DNA from: Collinsella sp.
GTDB taxonomy: Bacteria > Actinomycetota > Coriobacteriia > Coriobacteriales > Coriobacteriaceae
Assembly: GCA_019414055.1 (NCBI GenBank)
Contig: DXMV01000018.1
Coordinates: forward strand, 1 to 64,000
Direction of reading: 5' to 3'
DNA: 64,000 bases
Shown one piece after another: positions 1-6,581 of the stretch (positions within the stretch are counted from its first letter, which is position 1; each line of letters opens with the position of its first letter). Position numbers and translations under genes: made by a program. The notes beneath the pieces were generated by a model. The model ran no database searches. It saw only the letters and a list, made by a program, of their open reading frames with translations, and was not told where the DNA came from.

Positions 1-1
1 C

Positions 2-55
2 CAGTTCCGCGGCGAGTCCTACCGCGTCCGCCATGCCCTCATGCAGGAGGGCTAG
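2..55 (+). pseudogene. istB: 3' end of an IS21-type istB (window edge)
   Basis: The first 17 codons read QFRGESYRVRHALMQEG followed by TAG. This resembles the C-terminal tail of IstB, the AAA+ helper ATPase of IS21-family transposons, where a GxSYRxxxAL segment precedes the stop. Only the tail is visible because the gene enters from the left edge, so I cannot say whether the full copy is intact. Support comes from the IS21-style terminal repeats that begin about 20 bases downstream. The match is recalled family knowledge, not an alignment. Confidence 0.5.
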
Positions 56-76
56 CCGCTCAAAAAGCGTGCGCAC

Positions 77-138
77 TTCCGATGCTCAAGCTGCTCAATT
101 TCCGATGCTCTTTTTGCTCAAATCCTCTTGACGAAACA
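77..138 (+). mobile_element. Right terminal repeats of an IS21-family element
   Basis: Two directly repeated units with the pattern TTCCGATGCTC-NNNN-TGCTCAA occupy 77-98 and 100-121, a 23-base period. Multiple short internal direct repeats at each end are typical of the IS21 family and bind the IstA transposase. The sequence then runs to GACGAAACA, ending at 138. IS21 ends usually read 5'-TGT...ACA-3', so 138 is my best guess for the right end. The istB tail just upstream is in the right orientation for this. The left end lies outside the window. Confidence 0.55.
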
Positions 139-141
139 CAG

Positions 142-375
142 CTCGAATATCACCTGCGAGTTGGTGACGCCCTTTCGCAGGAGGTCGTCCCCCAGGCCGG
201 TGTGTCCGGCGAGCACGCCCGGTGGGGCCCTCCTCCCGCTGTTCCCGTGGGGCAGGGGCCTGAACCCGTGGGCCCTGATCGTCCTTGCCCGGGAGCGGGT
301 GAGCCCCGTCTTCCTGCAGAACTCCGCGAGGTTGCATGTCTGCGGGTCGAACCCGTCGCCCTCCTCCGCGGCCAT
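142..375 (-). pseudogene. istA: Truncated IS21-type transposase (istA) N-terminus
   Basis: Read on the minus strand from 375, the frame encodes about 78 residues including CRKTGLTRSRARTIRAHGF and DDLLRKGVTNSQVIFE. This looks like the N-terminal helix-turn-helix and linker region of an IstA-type transposase. Similarity stops at about 142, where the frame runs into the terminal repeats of another IS. The frame stays open upstream of the ATG (HDDLQEIIGAAPRE), so the original start may lie higher, but no good start codon is seen there. It is a remnant without a DDE catalytic core. Confidence 0.5.
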
Positions 376-479
376 CTCCCGGGGCGCCGCGCCTATAATC
401 TCCTGCAGATCATCGTGCTTTCGTTCACCTCAATGGTCCTCCTAACGCCGGCGTGTTGGCACCACCAGCGTAGTGGCGG

Positions 480-565
480 CGGGGAGGCGCGGTGGCCATT
501 ATTCGGTGACCGGAATTGGTCAAAATCGCTTGACTATTAGCGGCTAAAAGCGCCCGGCGCTAACA
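480..565 (-). mobile_element. Possible left terminus of the interrupted IS21-type element
   Basis: Upstream of the istA remnant on the minus strand, the sequence starts TGTTAGCGCC at 565. It then shows loosely repeated motifs (TTTTGACC, CCGGTCACC, ATGGCCACC) between about 540 and 485. This placement, with TGT at the outer edge and repeats between the edge and istA, fits an IS21 left end. The repeats are imperfect, so the boundary is tentative. Confidence 0.3.
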
Positions 566-1012
566 GTAATTAATGCGTGGTTTCCGTTGGTCGTCGATCA
601 GCGATGAATCTGTGGTGGGTCACGGCGTAACGTCTTAGATGCCTAAATTGATCTAAACTAGATTCACAACAAAAAACGGAAGCCTTTCATTGGCCGAAGT
701 TTTGCAAGGGGGTTCCTTCCTAATGGAGGGCATCCCCTATTTTTATGGGTGGCGTTGTTCCATGCGTGCGCATCGGCGGATGTAGTGGCGACACTTTGAT
801 GTGGGCCAGGTGACCAAGGCCACGATCGCCAACACCTTCAAATCCAAGGCCAGAACCACGGCTTAGTCAACGCTTCCCAAGACCGCCGATGACAATTGGA
901 CCGCCGCATCCACCGTGCTTGTTCTGCTAGGAATAGCGATTCTCGGTACTGTACATCTCTGCGAGATGGTGTAGCATACGTAGCTATCACACAAAAGCTC
1001 TGCGGGGGCTTT

Positions 1013-1051
1013 AAGGGCGACGCTTTCGACAAGAGAGTGTTGCCCTTTTTT
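1013..1051 (+). terminator. Intrinsic terminator in gene-free region
   Basis: AAGGGCGAC (1013-1021) pairs with GTTGCCCTT (1039-1047), with one G-U pair, and the stem runs into six T residues. No clear gene precedes it on the plus strand and I could not find a convincing promoter upstream, so what it terminates is unknown. Confidence 0.55.
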
Positions 1052-1370
1052 CTTGTATGTACTGTTTGGCATATTTGTCTCACGATGTGGAGGCCGCTCA
1101 AAGCGCTCGTACCGCACGATGCCGATCCAGCCGTCGGCGCGCCTGAACTCACCAATCATTCGTCTGGTAATCACGACAGTGCTGTTTACGATGCCGTTCT
1201 CTCGTACTGTGAACATGCAGTAGAACGGTAAGAGCTAGTTGGCGTAGTTGCCCGTCCCGAACGCTAAAGACGCTTCCAATGGATCGCCCTGCTCGCCGGG
1301 TAGATTATGATAATAGCCGGCTGCGTTCATGCAGATTCGCGAAAGATGCTGACTGCTCTCTTAAATTGAA

Positions 1371-1399
1371 TTGACCTCTTGGAACCCGGGCGATAGAGT
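1371..1399 (+). promoter_or_regulatory. Sigma70-like promoter for a putative small RNA
   Basis: TTGACC (1371-1376) and TAGAGT (1394-1399) are separated by exactly 17 bases, close to the TTGACA/TATAAT consensus. The expected start is near 1406, and an intrinsic terminator ends about 75 bases later with no open frame between. Confidence 0.45.
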
Positions 1400-1405
1400 A
1401 AATAA

Positions 1406-1482
1406 GCGGTATTGACGTAGCCAACCTACGGGCCTACGTCCTGCGGAGAGGCGGCTGTTCTTCTGGATGGCCGCCTCTCTTC
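1406..1482 (+). ncRNA. Putative small RNA with two stem-loops
   Basis: Between the promoter at 1371-1399 and about 1482 there are two clean hairpins. The first is GACGTAG (1414-1420) with CTACGTC (1434-1440). The second is GAGAGGCGGC (1446-1455) with GCCGCCTCTC (1470-1479), a 10-bp stem followed by TTCATT. The layout of promoter, structured body and terminator-like hairpin suggests an independently transcribed RNA of about 75 nt. The downstream U-tract is weak. Its function is unknown and I do not recognise an RNA family. Confidence 0.35.
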
Positions 1483-1566
1483 ATTGCGCTCTTGATGAGA
1501 AACTATATTGCGCTGAGGCTGGCGGACGTAAAAACGTTAATGACGTCCAGATGGCTGTTGGGCCCA

Positions 1567-1594
1567 TAGACAAACAAAGGCTATCGACTAGAAT
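1567..1594 (+). promoter_or_regulatory. Promoter-like element for a second putative small RNA
   Basis: TAGACA (1567-1572) and TAGAAT (1589-1594) are spaced by 16 bases. The -35 box departs from consensus at one base. A terminator lies about 60 bases beyond the expected start. Confidence 0.35.
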
Positions 1595-1601
1595 ATAGGC
1601 A

Positions 1602-1661
1602 ATTGCGGCGGAAGCCTTCGGGCGACACCTGAAGAGGGTTGATGCGCCGGCCCTCTTTTTT
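1602..1661 (+). ncRNA. Second putative small RNA ending in a terminator
   Basis: About 60 bases run from the expected start near 1602 to a terminator built from AAGAGGG (1632-1638) and CCCTCTT (1651-1657), ending in six T residues at 1656-1661. A smaller hairpin potential (AAGCCTTCGGGC) precedes it. No coding frame is apparent. The assignment rests only on promoter-terminator spacing. Confidence 0.3.
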
Positions 1662-1798
1662 GGATGTAAGATTCGACCTGTCAAAACTTACATCTCAATT
1701 GGGAAAAGACGAAATTACGGGTGTTTTTCTGCCCGCATGTAACTTTACTGACGCGTGGTTGCTTGGCCTTAATTCGCTGCGGGTTTCCCGGTTAAGGA

Positions 1799-1827
1799 TT
1801 AACTGGAATTGGGCTTTTCCTTAAAGT
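1799..1827 (+). promoter_or_regulatory. Promoter-like element for a third putative small RNA
   Basis: TTAACT (1799-1804) and TAAAGT (1822-1827) are separated by 17 bases, directly upstream of a structured segment that ends in a strong terminator. Confidence 0.3.
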
Positions 1828-1833
1828 TCTAAT

Positions 1834-1904
1834 TGTGTGGAGGCCTTGCGACGGTGCGTCCGGCTTGGTCCGTGGAAACCGCCGAAAGGCGGTTTCCGCG
1901 TTTT
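1834..1904 (+). ncRNA. Third putative small RNA with GAAA-tetraloop terminator
   Basis: The segment contains a short hairpin (GACG-GTG-CGTC). A perfect 10-bp stem GGAAACCGCC/GGCGGTTTCC (1874-1883 and 1888-1897) follows, closed by a GAAA tetraloop, then GCGTTTT. The terminator is the strongest in this region. Together with the upstream promoter-like boxes it defines a possible RNA of about 70 nt. It has no obvious sequence similarity to the two upstream candidates. Confidence 0.35.
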
Positions 1905-1976
1905 AGGGACTGCTTTCCAAAGGGTATTTGTCGCGTTTTCGCTTAATGACAGTGGGTTTTCTTATTGTCGTTTTCG

Positions 1977-2234
1977 GAAGTGCGGGGAAAAATCGTAACT
2001 TGCCGAGCACAACTAGATTTTTTGCAACAAAACCGCAGGTCGCGTAAGCGCAAAACCGGGGTCTGGTCTGCCGATCTCGGTATTACCCCGCACTTCTGGA
2101 ATCGCCTGACGGAAGTATGCGGCAAATTCCGGAACCCATGAGCACACCGCCCTTTTCGCGCAGAGAAACCGCAGGTAGAGGCGTTGCGGTATTTCGGCGT
2201 GCTCGGCAATTTTTGAATTTGCCGCATACTTCCG
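1977..2234. repeat. Two related foldback (palindromic) repeats
   Basis: Unit 1 (1977-2096) has inverted ends GAAGTGCGGGG (1977-1987) and CCCCGCACTTC (2086-2096). Unit 2 (2110-2234) has 19-base inverted ends CGGAAGTATGCGGCAAATT (2110-2128) and its exact complement (2216-2234). The units share GCCGAGCAC and ACCGCAGGT blocks in opposite order, so they look like one family in inverted orientation. A minus-strand frame of 122 codons crosses both but appears to be incidental. Such units could be MITE-like elements or structured RNA; I cannot tell which. Confidence 0.55.
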
Positions 2235-2316
2235 ATTTTGTCTCTGCAGCAGAGCGTGTTCCCGTAAAACCTCGGCCAGATAATGGACAGAACTGACAAT
2301 TCCGTCTCCAAACTAA

Positions 2317-2352
2317 AACGCCGGCAGGGGCGAAATTGCTCCTGCCGGCGTT
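2317..2352 (-). terminator. Terminator of the aro-glf operon
   Basis: AACGCCGGCAGG (2317-2328) pairs perfectly with CCTGCCGGCGTT (2341-2352). On the minus strand the stem is followed by TTTTAGTT, and it starts 53 bases beyond the glf stop codon. It therefore closes the minus-strand operon. Confidence 0.8.
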
Positions 2353-2404
2353 GGCGTGCCTGCTTTTGCAGTTTTTGGCTCGTACAGCGGTCCGTTTTGG
2401 ACCC

Positions 2405-3529
2405 TTAGGCCTCCGTGGGCTCCACGCCCAGCTCGTTGCGGACGAGTTCGAATGCCGCGGCGATGGCCTTGTCCATGTCGTAGTACTTGTAGCCGCCCAG
2501 TCGACCGGCGAAGATCACGTCGCCCTCCTGCTCCGCCAGCTCTTCGTACTGCTTGTAGAGGGCTTCGTTCCTGGCGTCGTTGATGGGGTAGTAGGGCTCG
2601 TCGCCGGGCTTCCAGTCGGCCGGGTACTCGCGCGTGATGACGGTCTTGTCCTGCATGCCGAACTCGAAGTGCTTGTGCTCGATGATGCGCGTGTAGGGGA
2701 CCTCGCGCTCGGTGTAGTTGACCACGGCCACGCCCTGGTGGTCCTGCTCGTCGAGCGTCTCGGTCTCAAAGCGCAGGCTGCGGTACTCCAGCGTGCCCAG
2801 CTTAAAGTCGTAGAACGCGTCGATGGGGCCGCAGTAGATCGTCTTGGCGGCGATATCGGGCTCGGCGGCGATCAGCTCCTTGTACTCCACGCCGCAGCGC
2901 ACCTCGACGCCCTCGAGCATGTTGGCGACCATCTTGGTGTAGCCGCCCATGGGGATGCCCTGGTAGCGGTCGTTGAAGTAGTTATTGTCGTAGGTAAAGC
3001 GGCAGGGGAGGCGCTTGATGATGCTCGCGGGCAGGTCGCGGCAGTCGCGGCCCCACTGCTTCTCGGTGTAGCCCTTCACGAGCGTCTCGAAGATGTCGCG
3101 GCCCACGAGGGACAGCGCCTGCTCCTCGAGGTTGGCCGGTTCGCCGATGTTCTCGGCGGCCACCTGCTCGGCGATCTTGGCGCGGGCGTCGGCCGGCGTG
3201 ACGACGCCCGGCCACATCTTGGCGAAGGTGTTCATGTTGAAGGGCATGTTGTACATGTTGCCGTGGAAGTTGGCGACCGGCGAGTTGACGTAGTTGTTGA
3301 ACTCGGCGAAGCGGTTGACGTAGTCCCAGACGTCCTTCATGGAGGTGTGGAAGATGTGGGCGCCGTAGCGGTGGACCTGGATGCCCTCGACGTCCTCGGT
3401 GTAGATGTTGCCGGCGATGTGGTCGCGGCGGTCGATGACCAGGACCGACTTGCCGGCGCGCTTGGCGGCGTTGGCAAAGACGGCGCCCGAAAGGCCGGCA
3501 CCGACGACGAGGTAATCGTACTGGGACAT
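2405..3529 (-). CDS. glf: UDP-galactopyranose mutase
   Basis: This flavoenzyme interconverts UDP-galactopyranose and UDP-galactofuranose, supplying Galf for cell-surface glycans. The 374-residue product starts MSQYDYLVVGAGLSGAVFA, the N-terminal FAD dinucleotide-binding fold. It continues with DRRDHIAGNIYTE and the YGAHIFHT segment typical of bacterial Glf, followed by YTEKQWGR and a C-terminal GRLGGYKYYDMD motif that contacts FAD. I chose the ATG at 3529 because AAAGGAG lies seven bases upstream; an open frame continues to 3604 without homology. It is the last gene of the minus-strand block, 78 bases after aroQ, with a palindrome in the gap. Its placement after shikimate genes has no clear metabolic logic. 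Confidence 0.93.
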   Translation of the reverse strand: MSQYDYLVVGAGLSGAVFANAAKRAGKSVLVIDRRDHIAGNIYTEDVEGIQVHRYGAHIFHTSMKDVWDYVNRFAEFNNYVNSPVANFHGNMYNMPFNMNTFAKMWPGVVTPADARAKIAEQVAAENIGEPANLEEQALSLVGRDIFETLVKGYTEKQWGRDCRDLPASIIKRLPCRFTYDNNYFNDRYQGIPMGGYTKMVANMLEGVEVRCGVEYKELIAAEPDIAAKTIYCGPIDAFYDFKLGTLEYRSLRFETETLDEQDHQGVAVVNYTEREVPYTRIIEHKHFEFGMQDKTVITREYPADWKPGDEPYYPINDARNEALYKQYEELAEQEGDVIFAGRLGGYKYYDMDKAIAAAFELVRNELGVEPTEA

Positions 3530-3573
3530 GGATATGCTCCTTTGTATGTCAATCGAACAGTTACTTGAGTTTT

Positions 3574-3602
3574 GGGACAAACGCCACTGGGTCATTTGTC
3601 CC
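3574..3602. repeat. Short intergenic palindrome between aroQ and glf
   Basis: GGGACAAA (3574-3581) is inverted as TTTGTCCC (3595-3602) around a 13-base loop. It lies in the 78-base gap between aroQ and glf and lacks a proper T-run in the transcribed direction. It may be a REP-like intergenic repeat or an mRNA-processing hairpin. Confidence 0.45.
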
Positions 3603-3607
3603 ATGGA

Positions 3608-4045
3608 TTAGTGTAGCAGATGCTCTTTAAGCAGCTCCAACGCATGGGCGTAGCCCTGGAGGCCTTCGCCGGTGATGGTGGCAAAGCAGGCCAGGCGGGC
3701 GTAGCTTACCTGGCGGAAGTCCTCGCGCGTCTCGACGGCACTGATGTGGACCTCGACGGCGGGGATGGCGACGGCCTTGAGGGCGTCCAGGATCGCCACG
3801 CTCGTGTGCGTGTAAGCCGCCGGGTTGATGACGATGCCGTCGACCTTGCCGTATGCCTCCTGGATCTTGTCGACGATGCTGCCCTCGTGGTTGGACTGGA
3901 AGACCTCGACCTCGTCGAAGCCCTGTGCGGCGCCGGCCTCCTTGCAAATCTGGACCAGGCGGTCGTAGTTGTCGCTGCCGTAGATGCCCGGCTCGCGAAT
4001 GCCGAGCATGTTGAGGTTGGGGCCGTTGATGACGAGTGCTTTCAT
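3608..4045 (-). CDS. aroQ: 3-dehydroquinate dehydratase, type II
   Basis: It dehydrates 3-dehydroquinate to 3-dehydroshikimate, step three of the shikimate pathway. The 145 residues match a type II enzyme throughout: VINGPNLNMLGIREPGIYG carries the catalytic Arg/Tyr loop, FQSNHEGSIVDKI is the substrate-binding segment with the conserved His-Glu, and NPAAYTHTSVAILDAL and EVHISAVETREDFRQ complete the active site. Length is normal for the dodecameric type II family. The ATG at 4045 has AAAGGAA upstream; open frame above it overlaps the palindrome and is not coding. It follows the aroE-aroK fusion after 85 bases. Confidence 0.95.
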   Translation of the reverse strand: MKALVINGPNLNMLGIREPGIYGSDNYDRLVQICKEAGAAQGFDEVEVFQSNHEGSIVDKIQEAYGKVDGIVINPAAYTHTSVAILDALKAVAIPAVEVHISAVETREDFRQVSYARLACFATITGEGLQGYAHALELLKEHLLH

Positions 4046-4091
4046 GGCTGATTCCTTTGTGGTTGGTCGGGCGGTGCGACGGAATGGAAAT

Positions 4092-4124
4092 CCACCACAA
4101 AGGTGCCTGTCCCCTTTGTGGTGG
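4092..4124. repeat. Palindrome between aroEK and aroQ
   Basis: CCACCACAAAGG (4092-4103) and CCTTTGTGGTGG (4113-4124) form a perfect 12-bp stem. A TTTT tract follows only on the plus strand, opposite to the operon's direction. It could stabilise the upstream message or act as a partial terminator. The neatness suggests an intergenic repeat family. Confidence 0.5.
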
Positions 4125-4130
4125 TTTTGG

Positions 4131-5381
4131 TTAGAGGGCTGGGGGAAGGGTGTCGACGACGGCGGCCGCGGTGTTGGCGGCGCAATCGCGCGAGTCGATG
4201 ATGTAGTCGGCCCAGGCGCAGTAGCGCGGCATGCGCTGCTCGGCCAGCTTGTCGATACCATCGCGGGCGGTGATGGGGCGACCCTTGTGGGCGAGCTCAT
4301 CGAGCTTACGGTTGAGCATCACGATCTGGCTGTTCTGGTGTAGCAGCGGGTAATTCTCGTCGCGCGTGACGACGCCGCCGCCGGTGGAAAGCACCAGGCC
4401 GCTGCGCTTGGAGATGTCGGCCAGGGCTGCTGTCTCCTGCTCGCGGAAGGCCGGCTCGCCGCGCTCGACGATAAAGTCGGCGCAAGGCATGCCCAGACGC
4501 TCCTCGAGGGCGCGGTCCAGGTCGATGTGCTCACGGCCGGTGAGCAGGGCAATCTGCTCGCCCACGCGGGTTTTGCCCGAGCCCGGCATGCCGATGAGCG
4601 CGATGTTCTGCTCGCGGTGTGACAGGCGCTCCGTCACGTCCAGGATGCGCTCGCGCGGGGTGACCTGGCCGGTATAGCGCTCGACAGCTTGCGCCGCCTG
4701 GGCCACAAGCATGAGCAAACCGCCGATGCAGGGGACGCCGCGACGCTCGGCCTCGAGCATGAGTCCCGTGCGGGCGGGGTTGTAGACGATGTCGATGGCG
4801 CCTTCGAGCGCGTCAAGGCCCTCGAGCGTGCAAGGCGCGTCGGGGCAGTGGGGAAACATACCGGCAGGCGTGCAGTTGACGAGCAGGGCGGCGTCGGACT
4901 GCTGCGCGATGTTGCCGTAGTTGACCTCGCTCGTGCGGCCCACGGGCACCACGGTGGCGCCAAGGTCGCCGAGCACCATGCTTGCCGTGGTGCCGGCACC
5001 ACCGGTGGCGCCGAGTACGAGGGCCTTCTTGCCGGCGACCTCTACGCCAAGCTCCTCGACTAGGCATTGGAAGCCAAGGTAGTCAGTATTATCGCCGCGC
5101 AGGCGGCCGTCAGGCAGGCGCGTGATCGTGTTGACGTTGCCCATGCGCTCGGCCAGCGGGCTCAGCTCGTCCAGGTAGTCCATGACGGCGCGCTTGTAGG
5201 GAATGGTCACGTTGGTGCCCTCCCATTCGTCGCCCCTCATAAAGGCCGCGAGATCCTCGGGCTCGCGCTCAAAACGCACGTACTCAAGCCCCGCGAGCTC
5301 CTTGTAGATGGTCGGGGTGTAGCTGTGGCCCAGCACGCGGCCCAGCACGCCGTAGGGGCGGGTTGCGGCGACGTCAGTCAT
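4131..5381 (-). CDS. Fused shikimate dehydrogenase - shikimate kinase (AroE-AroK)
   Basis: A single 416-residue protein covers two consecutive shikimate steps. Residues about 1-250 are shikimate 5-dehydrogenase: GHSYTPTIY, NVTIPYKRAV with the catalytic Lys near 63, NTDYLGF with the Asp near 100, and the NADP-binding GATGGAGTT. Residues about 258-416 are shikimate kinase: Walker A GMPGSGKT (264-271), DLDRALEE, the FREQE arginine and the STGGGVV loop that binds shikimate. Its ATG follows the pheA stop codon directly, with GGAGG inside the pheA 3' end, so translation is probably coupled. No frame break is visible at the junction, so the fusion appears real. Confidence 0.93.
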   Translation of the reverse strand: MTDVAATRPYGVLGRVLGHSYTPTIYKELAGLEYVRFEREPEDLAAFMRGDEWEGTNVTIPYKRAVMDYLDELSPLAERMGNVNTITRLPDGRLRGDNTDYLGFQCLVEELGVEVAGKKALVLGATGGAGTTASMVLGDLGATVVPVGRTSEVNYGNIAQQSDAALLVNCTPAGMFPHCPDAPCTLEGLDALEGAIDIVYNPARTGLMLEAERRGVPCIGGLLMLVAQAAQAVERYTGQVTPRERILDVTERLSHREQNIALIGMPGSGKTRVGEQIALLTGREHIDLDRALEERLGMPCADFIVERGEPAFREQETAALADISKRSGLVLSTGGGVVTRDENYPLLHQNSQIVMLNRKLDELAHKGRPITARDGIDKLAEQRMPRYCAWADYIIDSRDCAANTAAAVVDTLPPAL

Positions 5382-6527
5382 CTAGAGCACCTCCGTGTAG
5401 CTGCCAAAGTAGGTGAAGCTCTCGCACACGTCGTCAATCGAGTCGAGCAGGTCGTCGAGGGCTTTGCTGCCAAAGGGACAGTCCAGATCGAAGTAGAACA
5501 TAAACTCAAAGTCGCGCCCGGGAATGGGGCGGCTCTCGAGCTTGATAAGGTTGATGTTGAGCGCGTAGAAGCGCTCGAGCACACGATAGAGGGCGCCCGG
5601 TTCGTTGGCCGTGGTGATCATGAGCGAGGTGCGGTTGGCGCCGGGATAGACGCGCGGCTCACGGCTGATGACGACAAAGCGCGTGTAGTTGTTGTCCGAG
5701 TCCTGGATGTTGGGCTCCAGCACCTCCAGGCCGTAGAGCGCCGCGCAACTGCGCGAGGCGATGGCGGCGACGTCGGTGCGCTCGGAGTTGGCGACCATCT
5801 CGGCCGACATAGCTGTGTTGAGATACTTGGTGGCGTGCAGCTCGTGCGCGTCGATAAAGCCGGCGCATTGCGCGATGGCCTGACCGTGGCTATAGACCTC
5901 ACGAACATCCTGCAGCTTGGTGCCGGGTTTGACGAGCAGGTTGTGATCGATCTTGAGGCGCAGCGAGCGCACAATGTGGAAGTCGAACTGTGCGAGCAGG
6001 TCGTAGACCGCGTTGACCGAGCCCGCGGTGGAGTTTTCGATGGGCAGTACGCCAAACTCGCAGAAGCCGTCGCGCACGGCGCGCATGACACCTTCGAAGG
6101 TCTCGAAGAACGCGATATCGGGCACGTCGAAGAGCTTGCACGCGGCGATCTGGCTGTAGGCGCCTTCAACGCCCTGGCAGGCGACGCTGGCAGTCTGGGG
6201 GAAGGGCGTATCGAAGGCCTCGGCAGTGTCGTGGGCCTTTTGCGAGACCGTGGTGCCCTTGAGCTCATTGATATAGCGCTGCTGCTCGGCCTTGCTCATG
6301 CTCATGAGGAGGCGGAACAGCGTGATGGTCTGCGCCTCGTAGCGCTCGGGCGCGCGGCCGGCAAGGTTGTTGAGCTTGGAGCGCTCGCGGGCGGGGTCGA
6401 AGACGGCCTTGCCCATCTCGATTTTTGATTTGGCGACCTCGGTGGCAATGTCCATGCGTTCGACAAAACTGTTGAGGAGCGTGGTGTCGATGCCATCGAT
6501 GGTCTGGCGGATGTCGGCAAGGTCCAT
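5382..6527 (-). CDS. pheA: Bifunctional chorismate mutase / prephenate dehydratase
   Basis: This P-protein converts chorismate to prephenate and then to phenylpyruvate, the committed path to phenylalanine. Residues about 1-95 form an AroQ-type chorismate mutase (DIRQTIDGIDTTLL, and ERSKLNN further on). Residues about 110-290 are prephenate dehydratase with CQGVEGAYSQ, LPIENSTAGSV and the diagnostic NYTRFVVIS. Residues about 300-375 are an ACT domain with LIKLESRPIPGRDFEF, the likely phenylalanine feedback site. The ATG at 6527 is chosen because AAAGGGG lies six bases upstream; a start at 6542 would add only five residues. Confidence 0.94.
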   Translation of the reverse strand: MDLADIRQTIDGIDTTLLNSFVERMDIATEVAKSKIEMGKAVFDPARERSKLNNLAGRAPERYEAQTITLFRLLMSMSKAEQQRYINELKGTTVSQKAHDTAEAFDTPFPQTASVACQGVEGAYSQIAACKLFDVPDIAFFETFEGVMRAVRDGFCEFGVLPIENSTAGSVNAVYDLLAQFDFHIVRSLRLKIDHNLLVKPGTKLQDVREVYSHGQAIAQCAGFIDAHELHATKYLNTAMSAEMVANSERTDVAAIASRSCAALYGLEVLEPNIQDSDNNYTRFVVISREPRVYPGANRTSLMITTANEPGALYRVLERFYALNINLIKLESRPIPGRDFEFMFYFDLDCPFGSKALDDLLDSIDDVCESFTYFGSYTEVL

Positions 6528-6581
6528 TGGGACCCCTTTCACTGGGTGGGCGTGGGGGCCGGAGTTGGTCCCCGGAGATTT

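Larger units (their letters stand above)
566..2316. other. Gene-free accessory stretch with hairpins and repeats
   Basis: No open frame here has convincing protein character; overlapping frames between 838 and 1231 have biased, low-complexity translations. A plus-strand tail near 800-863 (FDVGQVTKATIANTF, then stop) may be the eroded 3' end of a lost gene. The stretch is visibly more AT-rich than the rest of the window. It contains a GGGG/CCCC hairpin at about 709-737, terminators at 1013-1051, 1446-1482, 1632-1661 and 1874-1904, three promoter-like elements, and two foldback repeats at 1977-2234. Those items have their own entries. Confidence 0.6.

Noticed and set aside
82..540. Plus-strand frame of 152 codons opposite the istA remnant
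   Set aside because: Its translation is Pro/Arg-rich, has no family features and lies antisense to the recognisable transposase fragment across IS ends.
1943..2311. Minus-strand frame of 122 codons
   Set aside because: It runs across both foldback repeats, is Cys/Arg-rich and low in normal protein character; the inverted repeats explain the openness better.
2336..3568. Long plus-strand frame of 410 codons
   Set aside because: It is the antisense shadow of glf, with repetitive Val/Asp/Leu composition caused by GC-rich codon use.
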